A DNA stretch of 64,000 bases from NCBI RefSeq assembly GCF_004116625.1, contig NZ_NXIE01000005.1, positions 186,001 to 250,000 on the forward strand. The letters run 5' to 3'. This DNA is from Halarcobacter mediterraneus. Lineage in GTDB: Bacteria > Campylobacterota > Campylobacteria > Campylobacterales > Arcobacteraceae. Each line of letters starts with the position of its first letter. Position 1 is the first letter of the stretch. Of the stretch, positions 9,697 through 20,565 are shown one piece after another. A program made the position numbers and the translations under genes. A model generated the notes under the pieces. That model was not told where the DNA came from, searched no databases, and worked only from the letters and a program-made list of their open reading frames with translations.

Positions 9697-10884
9697 TTGA
9701 ATTCTCCTATTTCTGTATCTACTTTAAATACCCAAATAAAATCTTTACTGGAAACAACTTTTATAAATGTAAGTGTTGAAGGTGAAATTTCAAACTTAAC
9801 ATACCACAACTCTGGACATATCTATTTTTCAATAAAAGATGAAAAATCAACAATCTCTTGTGTTATGTTTAAAGGTAATGCAAAATATTTGAAGTTTAGG
9901 CTTGAAGTAGGGCAAATGATAATTATCTCTGGAACAATTACTGTTTATACTCCAAGGGGAAGTTATCAACTTATGTGTTCTAAAATTGAGCCTTCAGGAC
10001 AAGGAGCATTAGCATTAGCTTATGAGCAGTTAAAATCAAAACTTCAAGCTAAAGGATACTTTGATCAAGAAAGAAAAAAGAAACTACCTTTACTTCCTAA
10101 AAAAATTGCCCTTGTAACTTCTCCTACAGGTGCTGCAATTGAAGATATGAAAAAAGTGGCAACTAATAGATGGCCGCTTATAGAATTAATACTTGTACCA
10201 ACTTTAGTTCAAGGGGAGTCTTCTAAATTTGATATTGTTGATTCAATAAAATATGCTGACTCATTAGATGTAGATTTAATTATTGTAGGAAGGGGTGGGG
10301 GAAGTATTGAAGACCTTTGGGCTTTTAATGAAGAGATAGTTGCTGATGCTATTCATAATTGTAGCTTACCAATTATCTCAGCAGTAGGTCATGAAACAGA
10401 CTTTTTGATTTCAGACTTTGTTGCAGATATAAGAGCAGCAACTCCATCAAATGCCATGGAAATAGCACTTCCTGATATTAATGAGAATAGAATTTATCTA
10501 GATACTTTTATAAATGATTTTGAAAAGATTTTGCTTAATCTAGTTAAAAATAAAGAAGTTGAATTAAAAAATATGTATAAATTGTTTGAACAAAACTCTT
10601 TAGAATCAAGATTTAATTTTATAAAAGAAGAAATTAAAATATTAAAAGAGAGATTTCATTCAAATTTTAATCAAAAAATACAAAATCATCAAAGTAGATT
10701 GAATTTACTAAAAGAGCAGTTAAAATTTAATAATCCTAAAAATAAATATAAAAATGGTTATGCTCAAATTACAATAAATAATAAGCTTATAAATTTAGAA
10801 GAGCTTAAGCCAAAAGATAAAATTTTATTACAAACCCCCAAAACAATTGCCTTATGTACAGTAGAAGAATTAAAAAAACAATAA
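9697..10884 (+). CDS. xseA: Exodeoxyribonuclease VII large subunit
   Basis: The protein has the N-terminal OB fold of XseA (SVSTLNTQIKSLLE, VSVEGEISNL, GHIYFSIKDE) and the central catalytic region (ALVTSPTGAAIEDM, DLIIVGRGGGSIEDLWAFN, SAVGHETDFLISDFVAD, RAATPSNAMEIALP), then a coiled C-terminus. With XseB it degrades single-stranded DNA; no xseB is visible in this window. An upstream in-frame TTG at 9682 exists, but the TTG at 9697 follows AAAGGA at good spacing and gives the usual start, so 395 residues are annotated. Confidence 0.95.
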   Translation: MNSPISVSTLNTQIKSLLETTFINVSVEGEISNLTYHNSGHIYFSIKDEKSTISCVMFKGNAKYLKFRLEVGQMIIISGTITVYTPRGSYQLMCSKIEPSGQGALALAYEQLKSKLQAKGYFDQERKKKLPLLPKKIALVTSPTGAAIEDMKKVATNRWPLIELILVPTLVQGESSKFDIVDSIKYADSLDVDLIIVGRGGGSIEDLWAFNEEIVADAIHNCSLPIISAVGHETDFLISDFVADIRAATPSNAMEIALPDINENRIYLDTFINDFEKILLNLVKNKEVELKNMYKLFEQNSLESRFNFIKEEIKILKERFHSNFNQKIQNHQSRLNLLKEQLKFNNPKNKYKNGYAQITINNKLINLEELKPKDKILLQTPKTIALCTVEELKKQ

Positions 10885-10900
10885 TAGTTTAAGTTTACAG

Positions 10901-10930
10901 TAGATAAAATATAGAAACTTTCTTTATCTA
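10901..10930 (+). other. Hairpin in the leader of the chemoreceptor gene
   Basis: TAGATAAA (10901-10908) is complementary to TTTATCTA (10923-10930), an 8-bp stem with a 14-base loop. No T run follows, so it is not a typical terminator; the ribosome site AGGGG for the chemoreceptor starts within or just after it. A role in xseA 3' end formation or in translation of the next gene is possible. Confidence 0.35.
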
Positions 10931-10939
10931 GGGGTTCCC

Positions 10940-13117
10940 ATGAATAACGGTTCTATTGCAAAAAAGATAATTACAAGGATAATAATAGCAGCAGTTATAA
11001 TAATTGCTATTGTATTAGCAGTGTCCTTTTATATTCTTCTGGGAATTAAACAAGATAATGAAATAAGTACAAAAGACCACTTCCAAATGCTTGTTAAAGA
11101 AAGAATAACAGCAAAAATGGATGTTGGAATCTCAAATGCAGTTTCACTTTCAAAGAATAGTGATATTATTCAAGCACTAAAAACAAATAATAGAGCTTTA
11201 GCAATTCAAGCACTTAATGAAATATCAAAAGCTATGAAAAATGGAACTAGTTTTCAAAATATAAAAGTACATATACATGATAAAAATATAAATTCTTTCT
11301 TACGAAACTGGAAACCAGAAAAATATGGGGATAACTTAAGCTCTTTTAGAAATACAATTTTAGAAGTAGCCAAAACTAAAAAACCTTTATCTGCAATTGA
11401 AGTTGGAAGAGCTGGTTTAGTTCTAAGAGGTTTAGCTCCTATCTTTGATGAATCAAATAATTATATTGGTTCTTTAGAATTTATACAAGGGTTTAACTCT
11501 GTGGTTAAAAACTTTAAAAAAGATAATGAATTTTTTGTTGTTTTAATGAATGAAAAACTAAAAAGAGGAAACTCTTTAACTGAACAAAATAAAATACAAA
11601 ACTATTATATTTCTCAAAATAGTATTGATGAAACTTTTAAAAACAATTTGTCCTCTATATCTTTTGATAAACTCTTAAGTGCAGGCTACTCTTCAGATAA
11701 GCATTTTTTTTATGCAAGCTTCCCTATAAAAGATTTTAAAGGTCAGGAGATAGGTCTATATATTGCAGCAGATCATAGTAAAAATGTAGATAGTAATTTT
11801 ATAGAATCAGTAAAATTAATTTTATTTATGATTGCAATGATGATTGTTTTAACTGCATTATTTGTAATTACAATTATTGTTTTATTTAAAAAAACTGTTA
11901 CAAATGGTTTACTTAAATTTAAAAATTCATTCTCTCACTTTATAGATTTTGTATCTTTTAAAACAAATGTTTTCAAAAGACCAGCTGTTTATACAAATGA
12001 TGAAATTGCTCAGATGCTAAATATGCTTAATTCAGCAGCAGATATCTTTGATAAAAAATTAAAAGAAGATATGAAAGTAATTGGTGAAATTGTTATGACA
12101 ACAGATAAAGTAGAACAAGGGATATATAAATGTAGAATAAACTCAAGCTCAGAGAATCCAATGATAGTAACCTTGAAAAATACAATAAATAAGATGCTAG
12201 ATGAAAATGAGAAGAATATGAATCAACTAGTAACTACCTTAAACCATTATGCAAATGATGATTATAGAGATAAAGTAAATATATCACCAAAATTACAAGA
12301 TAAGATGTTAGAAGTAATGGAAAGTATAAATAAATTAGGAGAAGAGTTAAGTCAAAGTGCAAAGATGAACTTAACAAATGGAGAGAAGTTAGAAGAGAAT
12401 TCATCAATAATGACACAATCAATGAATAACCTAGCAGCAAAAGCAAATGAACAAGCAGCAAGCTTAGAACAAACGGCAGCAGCAGTAGAAGAGATAACAT
12501 CAATAACAAGAAGTAATGCAGAGAATGCAGTAAAAATGGCTAAATTAGGACAAACAGTAAAAAGCTCAGTATCAACAGGAGAGAACTTAGCAAATAAAAC
12601 AGCAAGCTCAATGGATGAGATAAATGAAAAAGTAAGCTCAATAAATGAAGCAATAACAGTAATAGATCAAATAGCATTCCAAACAAATATACTTTCATTA
12701 AATGCAGCAGTAGAAGCAGCAACAGCAGGAGAAGCAGGGAAAGGCTTTGCAGTAGTAGCCCAAGAAGTAAGAAACTTAGCAAATAGAAGTTCAGAAGCAG
12801 CAAAAGAGATAAAAGAGTTAGTAGAAGATGCAAACCTAAAAGCAAATGATGGAAAAAAGATATCAGATGAGATGATAGTAGGATATAAAGATTTAAATAA
12901 TCATATAACAGAGACAATAACAATAATTGAGAATGTATCAAGTGCAAGTAAAGAACAAATGACAGGAATAGAACAAATAAATGATGCAGTAACAATGTTG
13001 GATAAAGTAACACAAGAGAATGCAAGTGAAGCGAATCAAGTAAGAACAATAGCAAATGATGTATCCAAGATGGCAAATGAATTAGTAAATGATGCAAAAA
13101 ATAAGCAGTTTAACTAA
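10940..13117 (+). CDS. Cache-domain methyl-accepting chemotaxis protein
   Basis: The 725-residue receptor has membrane segments at about 12-34 and 292-318. The periplasmic region between them is Cache-like ([32 protein letters not shown]). A HAMP-like linker region follows, then a signalling domain with tip [18 protein letters not shown]. There is no C-terminal CZB domain. From about base 12095 onward the synonymous codon choice changes abruptly to A-ending codons and stays so into the next gene. A 30-bp inverted repeat lies just upstream. The receptor is followed by a PAS protein and CheW, so it probably works in one signalling unit with them. The ligand is unknown. Confidence 0.93.
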   Translation: MNNGSIAKKIITRIIIAAVIIIAIVLAVSFYILLGIKQDNEISTKDHFQMLVKERITAKMDVGISNAVSLSKNSDIIQALKTNNRALAIQALNEISKAMKNGTSFQNIKVHIHDKNINSFLRNWKPEKYGDNLSSFRNTILEVAKTKKPLSAIEVGRAGLVLRGLAPIFDESNNYIGSLEFIQGFNSVVKNFKKDNEFFVVLMNEKLKRGNSLTEQNKIQNYYISQNSIDETFKNNLSSISFDKLLSAGYSSDKHFFYASFPIKDFKGQEIGLYIAADHSKNVDSNFIESVKLILFMIAMMIVLTALFVITIIVLFKKTVTNGLLKFKNSFSHFIDFVSFKTNVFKRPAVYTNDEIAQMLNMLNSAADIFDKKLKEDMKVIGEIVMTTDKVEQGIYKCRINSSSENPMIVTLKNTINKMLDENEKNMNQLVTTLNHYANDDYRDKVNISPKLQDKMLEVMESINKLGEELSQSAKMNLTNGEKLEENSSIMTQSMNNLAAKANEQAASLEQTAAAVEEITSITRSNAENAVKMAKLGQTVKSSVSTGENLANKTASSMDEINEKVSSINEAITVIDQIAFQTNILSLNAAVEAATAGEAGKGFAVVAQEVRNLANRSSEAAKEIKELVEDANLKANDGKKISDEMIVGYKDLNNHITETITIIENVSSASKEQMTGIEQINDAVTMLDKVTQENASEANQVRTIANDVSKMANELVNDAKNKQFN

Positions 13118-13128
13118 AAGGGAAGAAG

Positions 13129-13533
13129 ATGGCAGCAGGACAAGAGACAGTATTAGATGAATACGCATTTTTAGTTAGTGAGACAGATGAAAAAGGTATA
13201 ATAAGATTTGCAAATGATGATTTTTGTAAAATAGCAGAATATAGTCTAGAAGAGTTAGTAGGGAATCCCCATAATATGGTAAGACATAAAGAAATGCCAA
13301 AAAAAGCATTTAAAAGCTTGTGGGAAACAGTACAAAGAGGAGAAACTTGGACAGGATACGTAAAGAATGCAACAAAAACAGGAGGGTACTATTGGGTATT
13401 TGCAACAGTATACCCATTTGAGAGTTGTGATGGATCTAAAGGATATTTATCTTGTAGAAGAAAACCATCTAATGAAGAAATTTCTAATGTTGAAAAGCTT
13501 TATGCTAAATGGATTTTAGAAGAAGGAGAATAA
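13129..13533 (+). CDS. Single PAS-domain protein (Aer/CetB-like)
   Basis: The 134-residue protein is a lone PAS domain: EKGIIRFANDDFCKIAEYS, LVGNPHNMVRHKEMPKKAF, TWTGYVKNATKTGGYYWV. This is the Aer-type PAS family, many of which bind FAD and report redox or energy state. The gene lies 11 bp behind a chemoreceptor and before cheW, which recalls the two-protein CetA/CetB energy-taxis pair of Campylobacter, although the receptor here also has its own periplasmic sensor. Its first ~310 bases share the A-ending codon bias of the preceding gene's 3' half; the last ~90 do not. AAGGGAAGAAG precedes the ATG. Confidence 0.85.
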   Translation: MAAGQETVLDEYAFLVSETDEKGIIRFANDDFCKIAEYSLEELVGNPHNMVRHKEMPKKAFKSLWETVQRGETWTGYVKNATKTGGYYWVFATVYPFESCDGSKGYLSCRRKPSNEEISNVEKLYAKWILEEGE

Positions 13534-13534
13534 A

Positions 13535-14026
13535 ATGGAAAATAATATGATGAATAATGAGAGTGAAGAAATTTTAAATAATGCAAATGTAAGTGAATAT
13601 ATGACATTCGAGCTAGGAAAAATGAAGTATGCAATTGAGTTACCAAAGATTAGAGAGATACTAACTTACCCTGAATTGATAACAACTCTACCAAATACTA
13701 AAGAGTGGGTAAAAGGTTTAATTAATCTAAGAGGTGAAGTTGTTCCTATTTTAGATATTAGAATAAAGTTTCATACGGGGGAAGTAGTTTATAATGATAG
13801 TACGGCAGTTATTGCTGTAATTACAGAAGATAAAAGAATGATAGGTTTAGTAGTAGATAAAGTTGATGATGTACAAAAAATTGATATATCATCTTTAGCT
13901 CCTGTATCAGATATGGGTTCTGCAATACCTTCAAAGTATTTAAAAGGTTTTGTTAGACTAGACAATAATCAAATGTTAGTAATTATGGATGTAGAATCAG
14001 TAGTGAATAAAAAAGAATTAGTATAA
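13535..14026 (+). CDS. cheW: Chemotaxis coupling protein CheW
   Basis: The 163-residue protein is a single CheW domain: YMTFELGKMKYAIELPKIREIL, then KGLINLRGEVVPILDIRIKF and IGLVVDKVDDVQKI. CheW bridges chemoreceptors and the CheA kinase in the array. There is an N-terminal extension of about 15 Asn/Glu-rich residues. A ribosome site (GAAGGAGAA) lies inside the end of the PAS gene, so translation is probably coupled. No CheA is encoded nearby, so it must join a kinase encoded elsewhere or act as an additional CheW. Confidence 0.94.
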   Translation: MENNMMNNESEEILNNANVSEYMTFELGKMKYAIELPKIREILTYPELITTLPNTKEWVKGLINLRGEVVPILDIRIKFHTGEVVYNDSTAVIAVITEDKRMIGLVVDKVDDVQKIDISSLAPVSDMGSAIPSKYLKGFVRLDNNQMLVIMDVESVVNKKELV

Positions 14027-14036
14027 AAGAGTATAG

Positions 14037-14429
14037 ATGGAAGAAAAAATTGAAAGATTAAGATTAATGAAACTTCTCTTTGTAGAAGATGAAGAAGATT
14101 TGATTGATATAATTTCAGACACATTAAATAAGTTAAATGTACAATATTTAACAGCTTCAAATGGTGAAGAAGCTTTAAAAATAATTGATGATAATCCAGA
14201 TATTACAATGATTATAACAGATATAAATATGCCTGTAATGAATGGTTTAGATATGATTAAAGAGTTGAAAAATAAAAAAATTAATACTCCCATAATTGTA
14301 ATGTCTGCCCACACAGAATTAGAATATATTAATAAAGCAAAAGAATTAGGAGTAAAGGATTATTTACTTAAACCTTTTGATTTTATAAAATTTATTAATC
14401 TAATAATAGAATTAGATGAAAGTAATTAA
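14037..14429 (+). CDS. Single-domain response regulator
   Basis: This 130-residue receiver has the acidic cluster in LLFVEDEEDL, phosphoacceptor D62 in IITDINMPVMNG, the switch region IIVMSAHTE and Lys in YLLKPFDF. No output domain is present. Its last base is the first base of the next gene's ATG, so the two are translationally coupled. It shares the DINMP receiver style with the next protein, suggesting that the two arose from related receivers and may be served by the same kinase. Confidence 0.9.
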   Translation: MEEKIERLRLMKLLFVEDEEDLIDIISDTLNKLNVQYLTASNGEEALKIIDDNPDITMIITDINMPVMNGLDMIKELKNKKINTPIIVMSAHTELEYINKAKELGVKDYLLKPFDFIKFINLIIELDESN

Positions 14430-15808
14430 TGAATAATCTTGATAGTAAGAAACTTTTAAAAAGGTTGAAAGTACTTTATGTAGAAGATGATTCTAGTGTT
14501 AGAAATGAGCTTGTATCATTATTATCAAATTTTTTTGAAAATGTTTTTTTTGCTGAAGATGGGAAACAAGGTTTAGAATTATATGTAGAAAAAAAAGATA
14601 GTATTGATTTAATAATTGCAGATATAAATATGCCTAATTTAAATGGTATAGATATGGTTAAAAAAATTAGAGAAATTAATAAAGATATCCCTGTGGTTTT
14701 TGTTACCGCATATTCGGATAATGACTTTTTAAGTGAAGCAATAAAATTAAAAGTTTTTGAATACATTATAAAACCTATTGATATTAGAAAACTAATGACA
14801 GTTTTAACAGAACTTGCTTCAATAAACTATCATAAATTTATGGTTGAACAACAAAATAAAGAGTTAAAAGAATATAAAGATATTATTTCTTCTAATAATA
14901 TTGTAATTAAAACAGATGAAAACTTTAATATAGAATATGTGAATAAACTTTTTTGTGATATTACTGGATACAATAAAACAGAATTATTAGGAAAAAGTAT
15001 TGAAGTCTTAAAACATCCAGACACTCAAGAGAATATATATAATGATATAAAATTATCTGTAAAATCAAAAAAACAATTTAATGAAAGATTGAAAAATCTA
15101 AAAAAAGATGGAAGCTTCTATATTGCGGATACAACTATTGTATCTCAGTTAAATGATAAAGGTGAGATTATAGGTTCTTTGATTATTCAAAAAGATGAAA
15201 CAAAAGAAGTAATAAAAAGAAGAGAAGTTCAAACTCATTTGATAAAAGATAAAGGTGAAATCTTTATAAAAGGTAAAGAAAATACAGCACAATTACAATA
15301 TGAAATTAACTTATTAAAAGAGAGTATTGAAAAATTAAAAGCAGAGCTAAGAAAAGCAAAAAATGAAAAAGATAAATATATCTACACTGTTGAAAAATAT
15401 ACAAATGAGAATAAAAAATTAAAACTTGAATTAAAACAAATGAAAAAAGAAGTTGATACCTTTGAAGAAAAACATATAATGGTAAAAAAAATAAATAAAG
15501 AAAATGCAGATTTAAAAATAGAAAATAAAACTTTAAATGCAAAGTTAGAGAATATTGAACTTCATTATAAAAAAGAAGTGAAACAAGTAAGTGTTAATTA
15601 TGAAGTTAAAATTGATGATTTAGAACAAGAATTAAGTACTTTAAAAGAGAAATTAAATAGTGTAGAAAATGCCGAAGTTGTCGCACAAAAATTATCATAT
15701 TGGAAAGAAAAAGCAAAAGTAGAAGCAAAAAAAGTAGAGAAACTAGAAAAAGAAATTTTAAATATCGGAGATAAAGATATTTTAGAAAAACTTTTTGGAA
15801 AGGTATAA
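14429..15808 (+). CDS. Receiver-PAS protein with a long coiled coil
   Basis: The 459-residue protein has an N-terminal receiver (VLYVEDDSS, phosphoacceptor D65 in IIADINMPNLNG, VTAYSDND, IIKPID), a PAS domain at about 150-265 (IEYVNKLFCDITGYNKTELLGKS) and then a coiled coil of about 160 residues rich in Lys/Glu heptads. No kinase, GGDEF, phosphatase or DNA-binding output is present. It may be a scaffold whose assembly depends on phosphorylation or on a PAS ligand. It ends the chemosensory operon and runs convergent to ppi. The function is unknown. Confidence 0.85.
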   Translation: MNNLDSKKLLKRLKVLYVEDDSSVRNELVSLLSNFFENVFFAEDGKQGLELYVEKKDSIDLIIADINMPNLNGIDMVKKIREINKDIPVVFVTAYSDNDFLSEAIKLKVFEYIIKPIDIRKLMTVLTELASINYHKFMVEQQNKELKEYKDIISSNNIVIKTDENFNIEYVNKLFCDITGYNKTELLGKSIEVLKHPDTQENIYNDIKLSVKSKKQFNERLKNLKKDGSFYIADTTIVSQLNDKGEIIGSLIIQKDETKEVIKRREVQTHLIKDKGEIFIKGKENTAQLQYEINLLKESIEKLKAELRKAKNEKDKYIYTVEKYTNENKKLKLELKQMKKEVDTFEEKHIMVKKINKENADLKIENKTLNAKLENIELHYKKEVKQVSVNYEVKIDDLEQELSTLKEKLNSVENAEVVAQKLSYWKEKAKVEAKKVEKLEKEILNIGDKDILEKLFGKV

Positions 15809-15822
15809 AAACCTCTCCCAAA
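15794..15822. terminator. Probable shared terminator between convergent genes
   Basis: TTTGG and AGGT (15794-15804) can pair with ACCT and CCAAA (15811-15822) around an ATAAAA loop. It overlaps the stop of the plus-strand gene and precedes the stop of the minus-strand cyclophilin gene. The flanking T and A runs are short, so termination strength is uncertain. Confidence 0.4.
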
Positions 15823-15825
15823 GCT

Positions 15826-16356
15826 TTATTTAATTGTGATTGAAATTATTTTCTGTTCACTTAAGGGTTTATTACCTCTTGCTTGCCCTGAAGTAGGTAC
15901 ATTTTCAATTTTATTTACAATATCCATACCTTTTGTTACATATCCAAAAATTGTATGTCTCCCATTTAACCAATAAGTTGGTACAGTGGTAATAAAAAAT
16001 TGGCTACCATTTGTATTAGCTCCTGCATTAGCCATTGCTAAAATTCCTGCTTTATCAAATACAGCATTGGGTGCAAACTCATCTTTAAAAGGTTTCCCCC
16101 AAATTGATTTACCTCCTCTTCCTGTAGCAGTAGGATCTCCACCTTGAATCATAAAGTTTTTAATAACTCTATGAAAAACAGTTCCATCATAATATCCATC
16201 TTTAGAATGAGTAACAAAGTTTTCTACTGCTTTAGGTGCAATATCTGGTCTTAATTCAATTTCAATTTCACCTTGAGATGTTTTCAAAACTGCAATAGGA
16301 TTTGCTGCATTTAAAACTAAAGTGAAAAAAAACATTGCAAAAAGAATTTTTTTCAT
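15826..16356 (-). CDS. Exported cyclophilin-type peptidyl-prolyl isomerase
   Basis: The 176-residue protein starts with a signal peptide (MKKILFAMFFFTLVLNAANP), so it is probably periplasmic. The cyclophilin core is complete: FHRVIKNFMIQGGDPTATG with the catalytic Arg, then GSQFFITTVPTYWLNGRHTIFG. It catalyses cis-trans isomerisation of proline peptide bonds and assists folding of exported proteins. It is divergent from panD and convergent with the chemosensory operon. It corresponds to the PpiA type, but the gene name is left blank because several paralogues are named inconsistently. Confidence 0.92.
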   Translation of the reverse strand: MKKILFAMFFFTLVLNAANPIAVLKTSQGEIEIELRPDIAPKAVENFVTHSKDGYYDGTVFHRVIKNFMIQGGDPTATGRGGKSIWGKPFKDEFAPNAVFDKAGILAMANAGANTNGSQFFITTVPTYWLNGRHTIFGYVTKGMDIVNKIENVPTSGQARGNKPLSEQKIISITIK

Positions 16357-16548
16357 AAGAAGTCCTTATATAATAAATTTAAAGAAAATTAGTATATTCA
16401 TTACATATTTAAAAGATTATTAAAAATTAAGTTTTATATGGGTTTAATTAATGTAAATAATTTATCTAAGGAAAAAGTTGATAAAATTGGATAAAATTAG
16501 TGTTAGTAAGTTTATTAATAAATATATTAAATAAAGGGAACAAACGAA

Positions 16549-16932
16549 ATGACAATTGATATGTTGTATAGTAAAATACACAGAGCAACTGTATCCGATG
16601 CAAATCTTAATTATGTAGGTTCAATTACTATTGATGAAGAGTTAATGCAAGCTGCTAAACTTAGAGTTGGACAGAAAGTAGAAATTGTTAATGTTAACAA
16701 TGGTGAAAGATTTGCAACTTATGTAATAAAAGGAAAAGCTGGTAGTAAAGATATGTGCTTAAATGGTGCAGCAGCTAGAAAAGTAGAAATTGGAGATAAA
16801 ATTATAGTTATATCTTATGCTTCATATAATGAAGAAGAATTAGAAACTTATAAACCAACTGTTGTTATAGTTGATGATGAGAATAATATTGAAACAATAA
16901 CAAATGAACTTGTAGGAAGTGACCATGTTTGA
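16549..16932 (+). CDS. panD: Aspartate 1-decarboxylase proenzyme
   Basis: PanD makes beta-alanine from aspartate for pantothenate and coenzyme A. The 127-residue proenzyme carries the self-cleavage site Gly24-Ser25 in [11 protein letters not shown], which forms the pyruvoyl group. Other family marks are [20 protein letters not shown] and [29 protein letters not shown] precedes the ATG. The 3' end overlaps the start of the YbaB gene by 8 bp, so the two are cotranscribed. Confidence 0.96.
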   Translation: MTIDMLYSKIHRATVSDANLNYVGSITIDEELMQAAKLRVGQKVEIVNVNNGERFATYVIKGKAGSKDMCLNGAAARKVEIGDKIIVISYASYNEEELETYKPTVVIVDDENNIETITNELVGSDHV

Positions 16933-17248
16933 TGGAATTGATTTAAGTAAAATTAATTTGAACGAAGTTATGGGGCAAGTTCAAGAAATGGCTGATAAAG
17001 CAAAAGAAGAAAATGCAAATAAAATATTTACTTCAAAAGCTGGTGGTGGAATGGTTGAAATGTCAATTAATGGAAATAGTGAAATAATTGATTTGAAAAT
17101 TGACAATTCATTAATGGAAGATAAAGACTCTTTACAAATTTTATTGATTTCGTGTATGAATGATCTACTAAAACAAAGTGATGAAAATAAAAAATCAATG
17201 GCAATGAATATGATGGGTGGTTTTGGTTCATTTGGACAAAACTCATAA
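16925..17248 (+). CDS. YbaB/EbfC-family nucleoid-associated protein
   Basis: The 107-residue protein has the YbaB pattern: an N-terminal helix ([20 protein letters not shown]), beta strands with [22 protein letters not shown], and a C-terminal helix ([20 protein letters not shown]). The family binds DNA as dimers and contributes to nucleoid structure. It is embedded in a panD-ybaB-prenyltransferase transcript. ATG at 16925 is used; a GTG two codons upstream is also possible. Confidence 0.9.
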   Translation: MFDGIDLSKINLNEVMGQVQEMADKAKEENANKIFTSKAGGGMVEMSINGNSEIIDLKIDNSLMEDKDSLQILLISCMNDLLKQSDENKKSMAMNMMGGFGSFGQNS

Positions 17249-17252
17249 TAAT

Positions 17253-18116
17253 ATGAAACAACTACTAAATACTTTTGAAAATTATCTAAAAGATAATTTA
17301 CCTCAATCAAAAACCTTTCATCCCCATTTTGAAGAAGCATTAGGTTTAATGCTTGATGCTGGGGGAAAGAGATTTCGTCCAATGCTACTTCTTAGTGTTG
17401 TTAAATCAAAGAAATCATTATTATTAGCTAATTCTTTAGATGTAGCATTAGGTTTAGAAATGTTGCATACTTATTCTTTGGTTCACGATGATTTACCAGC
17501 TATGGATAACTCTGATTTAAGAAGAGGTTTCAAAACCTTACATAAAAAATTTGATGAAGTAACAGCAATTCTTGTTGGTGATGCCTTAAATACTGAAAGT
17601 TTTAATAAAATAGCAAATGCATCGTTACATAACGATGTAAAAATAGAGTTAATAAAAACTTTAAGTGCTGATGGAGGAATTGATGGAATGATAATTGGTC
17701 AAGCTATTGATTGCTTTTTTGAAAATCAAAAATTAGAATTATCTCAATTAGAATTTCTACATATACATAAAACAGCAAAATTAATAGCAGCAAGTCTTAA
17801 AATGGGTGCAATAATTGCAGAATATGATGATATTACAAAAAAAAATCTATATGATTTTGGAATAGATTTAGGCTTACTTTTCCAAATACAAGATGATATA
17901 ATAGATGAAACTAAATCAGAAGAAGAAGCAGGTAAAACAACTTCTAATGATAGTAATAAAAATTCATTTGTAAATCTTTTAGGCTTAAAAGGAGCAATAG
18001 ATTCTGCTAATGAGTTGGCAAAAAAATGTGAACTTTCTTTAGATTCTTTTGAAGAAACTTTATCTAAAAATTTGAAAGAATTACTTTCAGAATACCTGTA
18101 TAGACATACTTTATAA
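17253..18116 (+). CDS. ispA: Short-chain polyprenyl diphosphate synthase (farnesyl/geranyl type)
   Basis: The 287-residue enzyme condenses isopentenyl units to farnesyl or geranylgeranyl diphosphate for quinone and undecaprenyl lipids. Both aspartate-rich motifs are present: HDDLPAMDNSDLRRG (first) and QIQDDIIDETKS (second), plus GGKRFRPMLL and HIHKTAKLIAASLKMGA. I chose ATG at 17253, just after the YbaB stop; a GTG 36 bases earlier would overlap YbaB. The exact chain length of the product cannot be read from the sequence. Confidence 0.93.
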   Translation: MKQLLNTFENYLKDNLPQSKTFHPHFEEALGLMLDAGGKRFRPMLLLSVVKSKKSLLLANSLDVALGLEMLHTYSLVHDDLPAMDNSDLRRGFKTLHKKFDEVTAILVGDALNTESFNKIANASLHNDVKIELIKTLSADGGIDGMIIGQAIDCFFENQKLELSQLEFLHIHKTAKLIAASLKMGAIIAEYDDITKKNLYDFGIDLGLLFQIQDDIIDETKSEEEAGKTTSNDSNKNSFVNLLGLKGAIDSANELAKKCELSLDSFEETLSKNLKELLSEYLYRHTL

Positions 18117-18143
18117 AACTTTAGTCAAATATACTCATACTAC

Positions 18144-18172
18144 TTGACAATTAATCAAAAATTTTATAAAAT
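18144..18172 (+). promoter_or_regulatory. groESL promoter
   Basis: TTGACA (18144-18149) and TAAAAT (18167-18172) are 17 bp apart, a good sigma-70 arrangement. The -10 abuts the CIRCE operator, so a bound repressor would cover the start of transcription. Confidence 0.75.
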
Positions 18173-18199
18173 TTGGCACTCTAAATTTTTGAGTGCTAA
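18173..18199 (+). promoter_or_regulatory. CIRCE operator (HrcA site)
   Basis: The inverted repeat reads TTGGCACTC, nine bases, GAGTGCTAA, against the CIRCE consensus TTAGCACTC-N9-GAGTGCTAA, so there is one mismatch in the left arm. HrcA normally binds this element and represses groESL until heat stress. hrcA itself is not in this window. Confidence 0.92.
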
Positions 18200-18232
18200 A
18201 TTTTTTAAAATAAAATTTTATAGGAGAATTAA

Positions 18233-20129
<1,897 letters not shown>

Positions 20130-20359
20130 GCAAAGGTTTGAGAAAGAGACCTGCGTCTCTTTCGTCCTTTGCGCAGGCGAAAATGATGTGCCAAAGGCAC
20201 CATTGAGCCCGAAAGATAGAGTTCTCATCTGAAGGTGATGTGCTTTAGCACCACCGTGTCCGTAAGGAAGTCCGAAAAAAACATTAAACACAGTTTTCAA
20301 ACTTTAGTTTGAAACATGTTTGAGCGAAAGAAAAGGCAATAGTTTTAACCTTTGCCTTT
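20130..20359 (+). other. Hairpin-dense intergenic element downstream of groEL (candidate structured RNA or repeat)
   Basis: Five hairpins follow one another in about 230 bases that are clearly less AT-rich than the surroundings. H1 (20130-20172): GCAAAGG pairs CCTTTGC, enclosing a perfect 9-bp stem GAAAGAGAC/GTCTCTTTC. H2 (20182-20204): AATG-AT-GTGCC-AAA-GGCAC-CATT. H3 (20234-20255): GGTG-AT-GTGC-TTTA-GCAC-CACC, with the same two-base AT bulge as H2. H4 (20295-20314): TTTCAAAC-TTTA-GTTTGAAA. H5 (20332-20359): AAAGGCAA/TTGCCTTT with a 12-base loop. A strong terminator follows at 20374. No coding frame is supported. The rest of this gap, 20411-20565, holds nothing that I recognise. It could be an unusual groESL 3' UTR, an sRNA or a dispersed repeat. 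Confidence 0.55.
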
Positions 20360-20373
20360 AAAAATTCCCCATA

Positions 20374-20410
20374 AAAAAAGGGAAAAGATTTCAAACCTTT
20401 TCCCTTTTTT
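20374..20410. terminator. Strong bidirectional terminator between groEL and the convergent YkgJ-like gene
   Basis: A perfect 14-bp stem, AAAAAAGGGAAAAG (20374-20387) with CTTTTCCCTTTTTT (20397-20410), has a 9-base loop. A run on one side and T run on the other allow intrinsic termination in both directions, as expected between converging transcripts. Confidence 0.88.
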
Positions 20411-20565
20411 ACATTATTCTTATAAATAAAACTTATATTTATAAATCTACTTTATAGTAAATTATTTATATTGAGTTTTTAACAATACTAAGATAAAAAA
20501 TCCTTTGTCATTTGCACCTCCATATTGTTTTGTTAAAGTAATTATGCTCCTAGAAAGCTTAAAGT

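Noticed and set aside
12234-13097. Long leucine-rich minus-strand reading frames opposite the chemoreceptor gene
   Set aside because: They arise from the A-ending codon bias of the plus-strand gene, which removes stop codons on the other strand. Their composition (runs of Leu/Ser/His) is not protein-like and there is no ribosome site.
16438-16494. 18-codon ORF between ppi and panD
   Set aside because: It has no good ribosome site and no amino-acid bias or similarity; it is expected by chance in AT-rich spacer.
20130-20359. RNase P RNA, tmRNA, SRP RNA or 6S RNA as identity of the hairpin array
   Set aside because: The conserved cores of these RNAs (for example the RNase P GAGGAAAGUCC-type region in proper context or a tmRNA tag ORF) are not found, and the series of simple hairpins does not match their folds.
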